A DNA stretch of 64,000 bases, from contig CAMGYJ010000008.1 in NCBI GenBank assembly GCA_946122785.1, positions 13,975,475 to 14,039,474 on the forward strand, read 5' to 3'. Shown here one piece after another: positions 33,511 through 45,103 of the stretch. Source of the stretch: Linum tenue (taxonomy: Eukaryota; Streptophyta; Magnoliopsida; Malpighiales; Linaceae). A model generated the notes under the pieces. The model saw only the letters and a list, made by a program, of their open reading frames with translations, was not told the DNA's origin and searched no databases. Position 1 is the first letter of the stretch, and each line of letters begins with the position of its first letter. Made by a program: the position numbers and the translations under genes.

Positions 33511-35944
33511 CTTAACCGTTTGCTTGTCCCCAAGCAAACCAAGTCAGACACCAGGTAAGCTTACATATTTCAATCAACCAACATTGGGGACAAGTCATAA
33601 AGGCACAGAACACGTGAATCGCACTGGTTTCCAAACATCAATACATGAACAACCTCAAAACCAACCTGGACAACCACCACAAAGGACATTCGAGTGCAGC
33701 AAATCGTGTAAAGGAAGAGTCTCCCTTCTGTTCACTGGCCAACCTAGACTTGATTCAACCACTTACTCAAAACGGTCAACTCATGCATCCAACTCAAGAC
33801 ATCAGAATAGAGACCGAGCAATCTAGGTCCTCACCGGGGTACAAGAGCATATAAAAAATGAAAATGAATCACTCACTCTCGACCAGTGGGTCAGGACAAT
33901 TTGATGCGAAAGATGCGCATGCTATTTCTCTCAATCCCTATCATCTCTTCACCATGATGGCAGCCTCTAAATGCTAGAGTTCACATATGGGGTGTCACCA
34001 CTAACTAATCAGGAGGTCTTAGACACAGGTTCAAATGACTGGCTAGGGTCTTGGACATGGGGAAAAAGCCTTTTAGGTGGTGGAAGTATTCATAGCAAAA
34101 GGTTCCACATTTTCCAAACACAATCACAGTCAAACAAACCGGTATTTTCTTTCTGCTATTCTGCATTACTCAATATCTCAAGAGCACAAGAGCGAAGGAG
34201 GCATAAACATCAGCATTTCCAAGCCAGACTGCTGAGAAACACTACTTAATGGGCATTATTCAGATTTTTGGTAGTGACTCTCTTTTGCTTTCAATTTTTC
34301 TTCGTTTTTCATTCATTTTTCTTTTCATTTCTTAAGAGAGCCACCGCTCCTGCACAAATTTCAAACATCTGCCCAACTTTTAAGCACTACCTCCAACACT
34401 CACATAGACTTTAGCAGAAACAGTAGAGAATATGTAAAAACCACTCTGTGGAACCTTCTTAAAGATTCAACAAGGGTGATTTTTCCCGTCAGAGACCAAA
34501 AGAAAGGATAACACACGGCTCAAAGGGGCTAACTAGGGGATATGACACATCAGGACAGTCAATTTTGGTCGTGGGCTAATCCTATGCCCCCATCATCTTA
34601 GCTAGTGACAACGTGAATGCTACACATCATGGAAGAGGGATCTATCGCACAAGAAAGAAACGAGCAGGCTCAAATCTCACATGGCTACCTATATGCTCTA
34701 TCTCACATTCTGATACCCTGAACTAGATGCATAAACGACTGCCAAGAACAAGTAATCAGATCAAGTCACATTTGGCAAGCAAACAGTTGAAAAACTGAAC
34801 CCCTACATCGTTCTACTGCACATCTCAGTCCTCATCATAGGTTGTCCTAGTTGCAAACAAGTTGTCATGCATTAATCCGAAAACCAATCAATTCATCCAT
34901 CAAAACACAGTGCCAATATGATCAAACAGCATTACTTGGAGCCCTCAAATCGTAAGATTCGGACAGCGGACTAGGCTCCAAGCACCCAAATAAATATTCC
35001 AACCGATACAAAGCACCCCCCCACACTTAAGCACGACATTGCCCTCAATGGAGTAGAAGGAAATATAAGGGGAACGATGTTACCGGATTGGAACACTGCT
35101 GGGGGACTGGAAGTGGACCAGTCAGCGAGAAACAAACGGGAGAGTGGACAATGCTGCACAAATCGAACACCAGAAACACACTAGCACACTGTGCGTTAGG
35201 GATAAGTGTTAGCCCAGACGGCTACATCAAAAATAAACCACAAGGGAAAACCAAAAACAAAAACAAACGACACTGAGTTCAAGCTCCGCACACATGGAGC
35301 AAACACACAAGAGTCTAAAATGAAAAAGAAAACACACTGAGACGGGCAACGAGTACAGCCTACTCGTCGCCAAGATCGTCGAGGTCGATGTCGTTCATGA
35401 ACGCGTCATCATCAGCAGCGCCAGCAGCACCATCATCACCGTCAGCACGGGCAGGCACGCACGGCCGTGCAGGGGGTGCTTTTGCCCGTGATGGCCGACA
35501 CGGCCTGGCCGAGGAGCTTCGCACGGCCGTGCACCTGGCACATTTGGCCGTGCGATTTTACCGAGAGCTCGCACGGCCAGGGTGAAAATTCCACACGCCC
35601 GTGCGAGACAATTTGTGCCCGTGTCGGCCACACGGCCAGGCCAGGCTGAGCTGCACGGCCGTGCAATGTGCAATTTTGGACGTGCGCTTTTTACCGAGGG
35701 CTCGCACGGCCAAGGGGGGATTTCCGCACGGCCGTGCAAGTTGAGGACCTGGCCGTGCGACATGCTGGAGCCGCGAAATCAACCTGTTTTCACTCAAAAA
35801 CAACACTGGACTCTGGATCAACGTCTCAAGACTCAAAAACACACAAAATCAAAGGAAAAAGAGTAAGAAAATGAAAACCTCGGTGGGGTTGCCTCCCCAC
35901 AAGCGCTTCTTTACTGTCTTTTAGCTGGACGCCAGTATGTATGC
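33511..35944 (-). other. Non-coding 3' region of the Athila-like element
   Basis: No supported coding. It contains a palindrome-rich repeat block at about 35450-35765. The segment 33499-33797 is duplicated at 40281-40579. Confidence 0.6.
35450..35765. repeat. Palindrome cluster in the Athila-like internal region
   Basis: Many copies of CACGGCCGTG and half-sites, organised partly as a tandem repeat of about 133 bp (ACCGAGRGCTCGCACGGCC at 35560 and 35693). The same word family occurs in both LTRs (33015-33305, 39797-40085) but in a different arrangement. Confidence 0.8.
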
Positions 35945-37010
35945 TCAGGGAAGTGTAGGATCAGGTGCCTTCAAGAGCGGATCCACATCGCTCTTGAGGT
36001 ACAGCTTCAAATGGTGGCCATGTACGCGACGAATGTGGCCACCTGCATTTGCCAGCTCGACTTGGCCATCCGGCAAGATGCAAGCGAGTGAATACTCGGA
36101 TGGCCAAGGTGGGGGCGGGACCAGCTCATAGTGGTCTCCGGCTTTCTTTCGAGCGGGCTTAGCTGCCTGCAGTTTCGGCCGCCACTCCTCCTTGATCTGT
36201 ATTTTTGGTGATAGAGTGGTCAGGAGTGGCGGCGAAGGTGTGGGAGGCGGGTCCTGCAAAATAGGCAGCACAGAAGGATACACGACAGACTCGTGCTCCT
36301 GGTGAGATACAGCATGCAGAGGTAACGAAGCAGGTATAGTGTTAGCAACTGAAAACGTTATTCGCTCCTCGCCATCCCTCAAAACTAAGGTCCCATCATG
36401 CACATCTATGAGAGCCTTGGCGGTGGCCAGGAAAGGCCTTCCCAGTATAAGAGGCACTTCTGTGTCCTCATTGATGTCCAGGATAACAAAATCCACAGGA
36501 TATGTGAATTTGCCAACCTTAACCAGAAGGTCTTCCACTATGCCCTTAGGATGCACTACAGATCTGTCAGCTAATTGAAGGGTCATCCTAGTAGCACGGG
36601 GTTCGCCTAGGCCTAGTTTCTTGAACAGTTGATATGGCATAACATTGATACTAGCACCTAAATCCGCCAAGGACTTCTCTACATGCAATTTATCAATAAA
36701 GCACGGGATAGTAAAACTACCTGGGTCCTTTTTCTTCTGCGGAAGCTTGTTCTGCAGAATAGCCGAGCATTCCTCGCTAAGCTCCACAGTGGCCAGCTCA
36801 CTCAGCTTCTGCTTCTTTGAGAGAAGCTCTTTCAGAAACTTTGCATACTTCGGCATTTGCGATAGTGCCTCCAGGAAGGGCACTTGGACATTCAGCTTCT
36901 TGAGCATGGCCATGAAGTTCTCGAACTCTGCCTCTAGTCTGTCTTTGTGCAACCGAGTAGGGAAGGGGAGTTTAGGGATATACTCCTTCACTACTGGTTG
37001 CGGTTTAGTG
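35945..37010 (-). pseudogene. Athila-like protease fused to an integrase-like tail
   Basis: Continues Gag after a frameshift near 37005 (KEYIPKLPFPTRLHK begins the homology). The retropepsin has LADLGASINVMP as its active site and PLILGRPFLATAKALID as its second conserved strand. A Pro-rich linker follows, then about 50 residues ending GGHIRRVHGHHLKLYLK, which resemble the C-terminal end of Athila/Ty3 integrases. RT, RNase H and the integrase core are missing between. The deletion appears clean because the frame remains open through the junction, 348 codons from the internal Met. Confidence 0.75.
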
Positions 37011-38492
37011 CAGGCACCTCAACCTCCTCCTCTACTTCTTGTTCAACCGCTGGAGACGCTAAAACAGGGCTTTCTCTCTCCGGTTCTCGAGCAGGGGGAT
37101 CAACAGTCATCTTGCCACTCCTGGTCATGATGGCATTGCAGCGCTCATCCGGGGTCTGCGGGTGAGGGATGGTCTGCCCGGGTAGAGTACCAGGAGCCCT
37201 TTGAGCCACTGCCTGGGCCACGCTCCCCAGCTGGGTCTGGATATCCTGCAAAACAGCCTGTGTGTTCCTCTGACCAGCTTCAAGAGCCAGGAATTTACCC
37301 GAGGCCTTCTCCATGAACTGCTCAAAGGTGTTGAATTTCTGAGCACTAGCACTGGCGAGAGAACCCACCAAGTCCCGCAGTTCAGCCATCTGATCATTCT
37401 GCACTGGGGCAGCAGGGGCTGCACCTGGCTGCTGGAAAGGCCGCGGCTGTGATTGAGCAGCATGCCCCTGCATGGGCTAATAGAGAGACTGTTGTTGCTG
37501 CTGGAATTGCCCCTGTCTGGGCTGATATGGTGGCCGCTGGAAGCCTGGTGGTCCCTGGGGAGCTGGTGGTCTGGGATTTGGCCCAGCCCAGGAGAAGTTA
37601 GGATGCTGGCGCCACCCCTCATTGTACATGTTGCTGTAGGGGTCATTGCGCCTAACATTATTGATGAAGTTCACCTGCTCCTGGGGTGTGGTTGATTCCT
37701 TCATCGCCTGGCAGTCTTCCACCGTGTGATGGGTGCTTTCGCACCATTGGCAGAGCATCGCCTGCTGCTGCCCGGTCCCTGGAATCATTCCTGAACGATC
37801 GATAGCTGAGACCAGCTTCGATACTACCTGCACCAAATCAGAGGGATGGGCTCCCACAGAATGTACACCTCGGCTGGGTGCTCTCCTCGACCTCCTGGCA
37901 GTGCCCCAATCATAACCATTCTCCGCCATTTCTTCAAAGAGTTGATTCAGCTGTGGCGGGGTTTTGGTCAGCATGTTCCCGCCACAAACTGAATCGATCA
38001 GCTGTTTGTCCTCCGGGAAGAGGGCGTGATAGAAGGTGCCCACCTTGAATGCATCATTGAAACCATGATTGGGACACCTGAGAAAGAGGCTGGTGTATCT
38101 CTCCCAAGCATCCCTAATGGTCTCATCCTCATCCTGAAAAAATGTGTAATTTGCTTCTGCAGATCAGCTGTCTTGGATGGAGGATGGTAGCGGGTGAGGA
38201 ACTTGTTCGCCAGGTTGGCGAACGTGGTGATGGAGCCCGGAGGTCGAGTGTCTAGCCACTCCTTGGCCTGCCCCTCCAAAGTGAATGGGAAGTACCTCAG
38301 CTGGATGGCATCTGCTGGTACCCCATTGATCTTGATTCCATCGATGAGCTCGTGGAATCGCCTGAGATGTGATCGAGGGCACTCTCCCTCCTTACCACGG
38401 AACACCACTGAACCGCGCAGCATAGTGATCACTGAGGTGCTCACCTCAAAGTTGTTGGCTGGGACTTGAGGGTGTTGAATGGGTGACCTCAT
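36991..38492 (-). pseudogene. Athila-like Gag
   Basis: The capsid-like part (YFPFTLEGQAKEWLDTRPPG) lies at 38492-38100. A frameshift near 38130 leads to the next frame with a Gln/Pro-rich nucleocapsid region and a CX2CX4HX4C knuckle (CQWCESTHHTVEDC). A TAG at 37479-37477 interrupts the frame, which then continues to 36991. The first ATG used, 38492, is not secured. Confidence 0.8.
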
Positions 38493-38835
38493 GTCTGCAG
38501 CCCTAGCGGTCTAGTAGGATCCCATGGTCTGCTCCTCGGGGATCACATCACGGTTCTCTGGATCACCCATCTCTCCTTCTTCTTCTTCTCCGATCTGCAG
38601 CTGTGATAACTCCTTCTCCGCAGCCAGTCACGCCTTTAGAACCCGCTTGGAGTTCCTGCAGATTCGTTCAAGCTCCTGGTCTAATGGTAGTAGTTCTCCC
38701 GACTGGCTACGGGTCATGCACTACCTGCACACAATCAGCAGAAGCAACCCGTGAAGGCACACAGGTGGAAGAGATAAAATGCAGTAAATAAAAGCTAGAG
38801 TAACAAATTCTCACGTTTCCCCAATAATCTAGAGG

Positions 38836-38855
38836 GATCCCCGGCAACGGCGCCA
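38836..38855 (-). other. Primer binding site of the Athila-like element
   Basis: Minus-strand TGGCGCCGTTGCCGGGGATC starts six bases beyond the right LTR. This is the tRNA-Asp type PBS usual in Athila elements. Confidence 0.88.
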
Positions 38856-38861
38856 AAAACT

Positions 38862-40280
38862 TGACACGCCAAAACACAACACCAAACTGCGACAAAGTGT
38901 AATCGCAGTCCGGGAATGCAGTAACAGGCAAGTTCAATTGTCAACCCGGGGTCTAGATCTACTGCTTACTCCGTGATTCTCTATTATCTAGCAAACTAGT
39001 TCGAGTGATTGTTGTTAAAAGTAAAAGCAACAAGAAAGCAGTAAATTGTTCGGTTTTCAAAGTCAAGAAAGAGTCACTCGGGATTGAGTCCCCCTAGCCC
39101 CTTAGTTAGGTTCAATTGTAATTCCCTGGGTTGATTTACTGTAGATTAGACTGCGGAAGATCCGACAGTAGCTTGGAATCTCTTAAGCTGACCAAGCCCT
39201 CTCAGTCTAACTACCCGGCAGACGACTAGTCTTCACCGGGATAGAAAGCTGAGGCTATGAACACAGATTTCCACTACTGGAATTGAATTCCAGTACAAAG
39301 CAGTAAATTGGCTAACTCTCGTATAGCCAATCTCCTACTATCGAATGAAGAGGCTCTAACAACCTAATCAGATTCTATCTATCTCAGGTTGCAGCAGAAA
39401 TTGAGAAAAGCTGATCAGACTCCAATCAATTCAATAAACATGCATCATTCGATTAAAATCAAACAGTAATATCATCCCAAGTCATTACAATCAAATCCCT
39501 AACACAAGGAACTAGGGTTCTTCATACCCAAGTGAGAGAAGGGTTCTACTCCATAGAGAGAGAAGAGAAAACAGTAATCGGATTAGTCATACTCATAACG
39601 ATGAGGAAAATTTGCTCCGGGACGATGATTTCCACTCCTATGACGATCTCCAAGCTCGATTCGATGAAACCCAGCTCTAAGATAGCTTCTAGGATGTGTT
39701 CTTCGTACTTTCTCTCTCTAGGGCTCTGTTTTTGCTCTGAAAACACGATTCTCCCCCTTTTGGCTCGGAATAGGCTCTAAAATCAGGATTTCCCGACTCG
39801 CACGGCCAGGCCGCACGGCTGTGCAGATCACCACTTTGGCCGTGCGGCTCAAAACGCTGCGCATGGTTTAGTTCGATCTTAGGCTTCTCACACGGCCAGG
39901 GTGCACGGCCGTGTAGGGTTTCCATCCAGCCCGTGCTTGGCCTCGGCAAAAACCACACGGCCAGGATTGCACTTTGCACGGCTGTGTCAAGTGATGGGTT
40001 GCCCGTGCGTGCTCTCGCATAATCCCGCACGGCCTGGCTTGGCCTTTGCACGGCCGTGTGATTCCCCTGGCCTGGCCGTGCAGCTTCCTTGAAACCTCGC
40101 CATTCTTCCGATCTTCGTCCAATCGACCCCAGACTCGCTCCCAAGCCTTCATTCACGTATTAGGACCTGAAATATCACAAACAAGCACAACCTAGCGTGA
40201 AATCGGCCTAAAACACGAGAATCAACACCTCAAACGGTGTAAGAACGAGGGTAGAAACATGTGTAAATAACGGTCTATCA
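38862..40280 (-). repeat. Right (5') LTR of the Athila-like element
   Basis: 1,419 bp, same length as the left LTR and about 99 percent identical by eye. Confidence 0.9.
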
Positions 40281-40579
40281 AACTCCCCCACACTTAACCG
40301 TTTGCTTGTCCCCAAGCAAACCAAGTCAGACACCAGGTAAGCTTACATATTTCAATCAACCAACATTGGGGACAAGTCATAAAGGCACAGAACACGTGAA
40401 TCGCACTGGTTTCCAAACATCAATACATGAACAACCTCAAAACCAACCTGGACAACCACCACAAAGGACATTCGAGTGCAGCAAATCGTGTAAAGGAAGA
40501 GTCTCCCTTCTGTTCACTGGCCAACCTAGACTTGATTCAACCACTTACTCAAAACGGTCAACTCATGCATCCAACTCAA
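40281..40579 (-). repeat. Extra copy of Athila-like internal 3' sequence
   Basis: Matches 33499-33797 closely, including the PPT. It should not lie outside the 5' LTR. It suggests a former tandem LTR-internal-LTR-internal arrangement truncated on the right, or a recombination junction. Element B sequence resumes at 40580. Confidence 0.85.
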
Positions 40580-41480
40580 AATTTGGAGGCGCCTCGCCTC
40601 CTTTCCCTCTCTTTGTTTTGGAGGCGCCTCGAATTTTTGCCCCGCGTTCTTTCGCTAACCGGGGGCGCCCCCCTTCTTGGCGCCTTCGATTTTTCTTTCG
40701 GCCAAAGGCGCCGCTCATTCGCGCTCTTCGCTTCGGAGGCGCCTCGCCTCCCTTCCCTCACTTTGTTTTGGAGGCGCCTCGACTTTTTGCCCCGCGTTCT
40801 TTCGCTAACCCCTTTCGATTTTTGTAGACGCCGACCCTGCTCTCGCGGCGCAACCTTTTGCTTTGGCTTCGAGGCGCCACCACTTCTGTTTTTCGGGTAA
40901 GCCTCTCTTCCCATTTCTTCCCTTCCCTCTTCAACAGCAGGCGCCTCCCCCTACCTTTCTTCGATTTGGAGGCGCCGGGCCTACTATCTTCTTCTTCACC
41001 CTTGGTTCGCTAAATTGCTAATCCCCTTTTCGATTTTTTGCAGACGCCGACCCCGTTTCCGAGGCGCCACCCTTCGCTTTGGCTTCTTTGTTTAGGAGCG
41101 ATCCTCTCATTGACAAGGTAAGCGCCCCTCTTTTCTTTTAAGGCGCCACCCCGCGTACGAGTAACTTTCTTTGTTAGATGCTTTTGTTCCTTTGCTAGGT
41201 GCTTCCAATTGGGGGCGCCTCGTGTCGGATTTGATTTGGCACTGTTTTTAATTAGGGATGTGCTTGATGTGATTTGGCTTTGTTCCTAATTGGGGGCGCC
41301 TCCTCCTCTTCATATAACTGTCTCTGTTTATAATGCAGTCTCAACTGCTTCAAGGCGTCTTTAGGCGCCTTTCTGCTAGCGGTTACGGGTCGTGATAGCG
41401 GTTTTTTGCCTGCGCGGTACCGGCTGCGGCGTTGCAACCGTTTCTCATCCAAGACTTGCTTCTCTGCGCACCTTTCGCTT
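40580..41480 (+). repeat. GGCGCC-rich leader of the antisense gene in element B
   Basis: Dense copies of GGAGGCGCCTCG-type palindromes, several within two diverged direct repeats of about 140 bp (from about 40582 and 40734, each reaching CCCCGCGTTCTTTCGCTAACC). Possible donors (GACAAG/GTAAGC near 41120) suggest non-coding leader exons, unproven. Confidence 0.55.
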
Positions 41481-43985
41481 ATGGCATCCAATAATTCGCG
41501 CCCCTCCGCTTCTATGGGTGGCGCCTCCGCTCCCTCTAAAGGGAAGGCTAAGGCTTCCTCGAGCAAAGTCAAAAAACTGGGTAAGTAACACTTTCTTTTC
41601 ATTCTTAGATCTTTCATCTTAGCACTGGTCTTTAGGGATTGTTAGTTGATTGGGCAGTGTATAGAAAAGCTAAGTGGCGGCTTGCCGAGGCCGTTGATGA
41701 TGCTGAGGATGATAAGTCAGGAATACAGGCAGAGTTGCTTTCTGAGGGAGACATATCAAGCGTAGAGCTTGAGCCCGCCACGGGCAATTTCAGGGCCATT
41801 GATGATCTGGATTACTGCCTACTGCTATGGCGAGGTATGTGGGGTGGGCAGGCGCCTCCCCCTTCTGTCCGTCTTCTCGGCTCCGATCAGCGTCCCACCA
41901 TCCAGAGGCATCGGGTTCTGTCCTATCTTCGTGGGTTGGGGTTTCCCACGGACTGGGAGTACGCGCTTCCTGATCGTAATGGGCGTGTCAGTAGCTACCC
42001 CGAGGGCTGGTTTGCGATTTATTCGGAATACCTGAAGTGTGGCTTGAAGTTCCCTCTTGACCCTATTCTATCGGGCATCTTGGAGATGGTTGGGTGTCCC
42101 ATTAGTTTTTTGTCCCCTTCACTTATTTTTCATACTTGTGCATTTCGCCTTATCTGTAAGCGCCTAGGCTACACCCCTTCTTTCTCCATCTTCCGGAGTA
42201 TATATAGTTTAGAGCGGGGCAAACATGGCTGGTCACCTTTGAAGCGTGACAGCAAGTACCAAGGCCGGGTTTGTAAAGGTTCACCCAAGCTTCCCAGCAA
42301 ATGGTATTGCTCCTATTTTTTTCTTAAGCCGCGTAGTGGTACTTGGCATGCTCCGACGGAGGCGCCCCTCTCAACCTTGTGGCGTGAAGGCTCGGTGGAG
42401 GAGTGGGCCAAGGACTTTTCTCTAGAGAAGCCTGAGCGTGAACAGAAGCATCACATTCTTCGGGCGCCCCCTGTGGATCTTAAGAGGAAAGGGGAAAGAG
42501 CGCGCGCGTTGGGAGAGCTCTACGATCATGGTATATTTTTTTAATGACGATTTTTATTTCAACTCTTTTACTTATGCTATTTGCATAACTCTTCTTTTTG
42601 CAAATTTCGACTACTCCAGCCTGGTGAAGATGACGAAGATGGCGCCTGGCACCTCCGGAGTTGGATCGCGGAAGGCGCCTAGCACCTCTGCCGGGCGAGC
42701 GTCTTCTCCGCCGGAGCGGGCGCTCGCTGTCCCTGAGGATGCATCTTCTCCCTACTTGTTCCTTCCTCTGAACCCGCGCGACCCCCTTCCTGAGAAGGCT
42801 TTGGGAAAGCGCCCTGCTTCTGCCGGCTCTCCTGCTGATGTGCCCAAAAGAAAAAGAAGCCTGGGCTTGGAGGTATTGACGAGATCCTGGCGCCCCCCGT
42901 TCTCGGCGCGCCGTGAAGCCCAAGGAACTTGTCCCGATTTCTCCTTCTGCTGCTCTCAACGCTCCCAGTGCCTTCACTTCTGCCGTAGAGTTGAAGAACT
43001 TTTTGAAGCTCCCCCTCGACGAGGGCACCTCTCCGGCAGGTTCTGCGTGCCAGCATCTGTTCCAGGTATGTTCTTATATATTTATTGCTAGTTGAGAATG
43101 TTTGTTCTGCTACTAACGACATGGTTTCTTGCTTAGGCGATGCTCGATGTGATTGCCCTCTCCGACAAGGGTACGGAGAATTGGGAGCGCGCCCACAAGA
43201 ACTACTTATTGGCTTCTCAGTTGAAGACCGATAAGACAACTCTGCAGGATGTCAACTCTCGCTTGGGGGAAGAGTTGGCGTTGGTGAAGCAGCAGCTTTT
43301 CGATGCCTTGGCTGCTGAGAGTGTCTCTGCTCGTGAAGAGAAAGAGAAGGAGTTGGCGTTTCGGGCGAAGCTAATCGAGGATTTGGAGAAGGAGCTGCTG
43401 ACCATGTCCGCGGCTAGGGGCCGCCAGCAGGTAATTTGTCTTGTTCTTCTGAGGGGTGGCGCCTCTTCCTTTTGCTACCGCCCTTTTTCGTGAGCTAAAT
43501 GCATAAACCCCTGTTGGCAGGAGGAGTTTAAGAAAAAGTTGGCCAAGGAGCGTGATGACGCCGTGGATGCCCATTTGTTGTCAGCAGAGTTCCGCGATTG
43601 GCAGCGAGATCTTCTGATTGGAGTGAAGAAGAGGGCCTTCATTGGCATTCGCAAAAAGGTTCGCTCTGATAACCCCGGCATGAAGTGGGACACCCCGGAG
43701 GTGTGGCAGGCTATGGATAACTACTTCTTGTCCCTTGGTACGGATAATGAGCCTTCCGACTCGGACCCGTTCCCGCTGGATGAGGGCGATTCTTCTGCTG
43801 ATGAAGTCGAGGTCGATGTCGAGGCCGTGGTAGATGAGGAGGTCGGCGACAATGGTGAAGGCGCCGGTGCCATGGGAGCTGGTGAGAAGGATGTCGCTGC
43901 CACCGATGGTCAGGGTGGCGCCTCCGATGGCGGCTCCGACGGCGATTCCAGTTCTTCCGATGATGCTTCGAGCAAGTCGGGCTAG
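41481..43985 (+). pseudogene. Antisense additional gene of element B, decayed
   Basis: Homologous in layout to 5197-7835. Likely exons: 41481-41580, 41636-42530, about 42604-43065, 43137-43430 and 43521-43985. The second encodes the conserved domain (GWFAIYSEYLKCGLKFPLDP). The fourth and fifth encode a coiled coil, a block matching element A (VRSDNPGMKWDTPEVWQ) and an acidic Ser-rich tail. Defects: the first junction does not keep frame with the donor I can see; the expected acceptor at 42601-42603 reads CAA where element A has CAG; the third exon needs two frame changes between about 42860 and 42910. The Athila-like insertion separates it from its TATA box. Confidence 0.65.
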
Positions 43986-44164
43986 TGGAGTTAGGATGCT
44001 TCCTTCTGTTTGTTATTTGTTTGGACTACGTTACTTCCATGCACCCTTTGCTTTTTTTTTTTTTTTGCCGTTATACGGCTTTGGGGATGTTTTGCTTTTG
44101 AACTATGTTGCCATACCTCCCAAGTATTCTCGTTATCAGAATGTGCTCGGTTGTGTACTTAGGA

Positions 44165-44510
44165 AATATTGTTTTAATTCCGCGCTTAGGCTTCTCCTCG
44201 ACGGAGGAAGCGAGATTGAGCGTCCCGTGCGTATTCTTGAAAAAGAGATAACGCCCTTAGGCTTCCCCTCGATGAAGGAAGCGAGGTTGAGCATCCCGTG
44301 CGTACTCTTGAAAAAGAGATAACGCACTTGGGCTTCTCCTCGACGGAGGAAGCGAGGTTGAGCGTCTCGTGCGTACTCTTGAAAAAGAGATAACGCGCTT
44401 AGGCTTCTCCTCGACGGAGGAAGCAAGGTTGAGGGTCCCGTGCGTACTCTTGAAAAAGAGATAACGTGCTTAGGCTTCTCCTCAACGGAGGAAGCGGGTT
44501 CGGGTAACCC
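44165..44510. repeat. 71-bp tandem repeat array in element B
   Basis: GGCTTCTCC (or GGCTTCCCC) recurs exactly every 71 bp at 44189, 44260, 44331, 44402 and 44473. A single further copy lies near 44727. It holds the same relative position as the 52-bp array of element A, but the sequences are unrelated. Confidence 0.9.
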
Positions 44511-45103
44511 CTTCTGCCAAGGCAGGAATTTCGCGAGGGATGTGATAAATTTATCGCCTCTCATGGGGACTCGTTAAGACGAGCGCCCGATACCTGGATG
44601 CGAATCCAAGTATAAGCACTAGGGCTCTTCCGCCGGTTCGCGGGAAAAAGGTTCTGCTAGGATGATTATCCTAAACAAAACTTAATTTTTCTTACGTGTG
44701 CCCCTGAAAAGGAGGTAACACGCTTAGGCTTCTCCTCAACGGAGGAAGCGAGTCGGGAGAGACTCCATCTGTCAAAACAGGGATAGCTTTGCCTAGCCGA
44801 GTAGTGAATCTCCATTCCTTGAGCAAAATAGGGGTATCGCCAGGGTGCGTCCCTTTTCCCGTAAATTTCTATCCTTACCAATCTGATCTGAATATAATGA
44901 CTCCTACCACGCTCCTACCCCCCTTAGGGTGTCTTTGGGTTACGCCTCTTTAAAGGCGCCCCTCCCCCCTACAAAAATTTGTATCTTTGGAATAGTTTGA
45001 AGTAAAAAAAAAAAACTGAACACACTTTGATTTTCCTTATGGTGTCTTCGGGCTACGCCTTTCCGAGAACGCCCCTCCTCCCTACAAAATGTCCATCTTC
45101 CGA
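44511..45103. other. Non-coding region between tandem repeats and integrase end, element B
   Basis: No gene. Two related phrases (TGTCTTYGGGYTACGCCT with CCCTCCYCCCTACAAAA nearby) occur about 100 bp apart at 44931-44980 and 45042-45090, a short diverged direct repeat. Confidence 0.5.

Larger units (their letters stand above)
32080..40579 (-). mobile_element. Athila-like Ty3/Gypsy element without RT, nested in element B
   Basis: Two 1,419-bp LTRs (32080-33498 and 38862-40280) flank about 5.4 kb. The tRNA-Asp-type PBS is next to the right LTR and a G-rich PPT next to the left LTR, so transcription is minus-strand. Internal coding covers Gag, a DLGAS-type aspartic protease and an integrase-like C-terminal tail only; RT, RNase H and the integrase core are absent. 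LTRs differ at about twelve sites by eye, about 0.9 percent, slightly younger than element B as nesting requires. To the right of the right LTR, 299 bp (40281-40579) repeat the element's own PPT-side internal sequence. No target duplication is visible. Confidence 0.85.
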
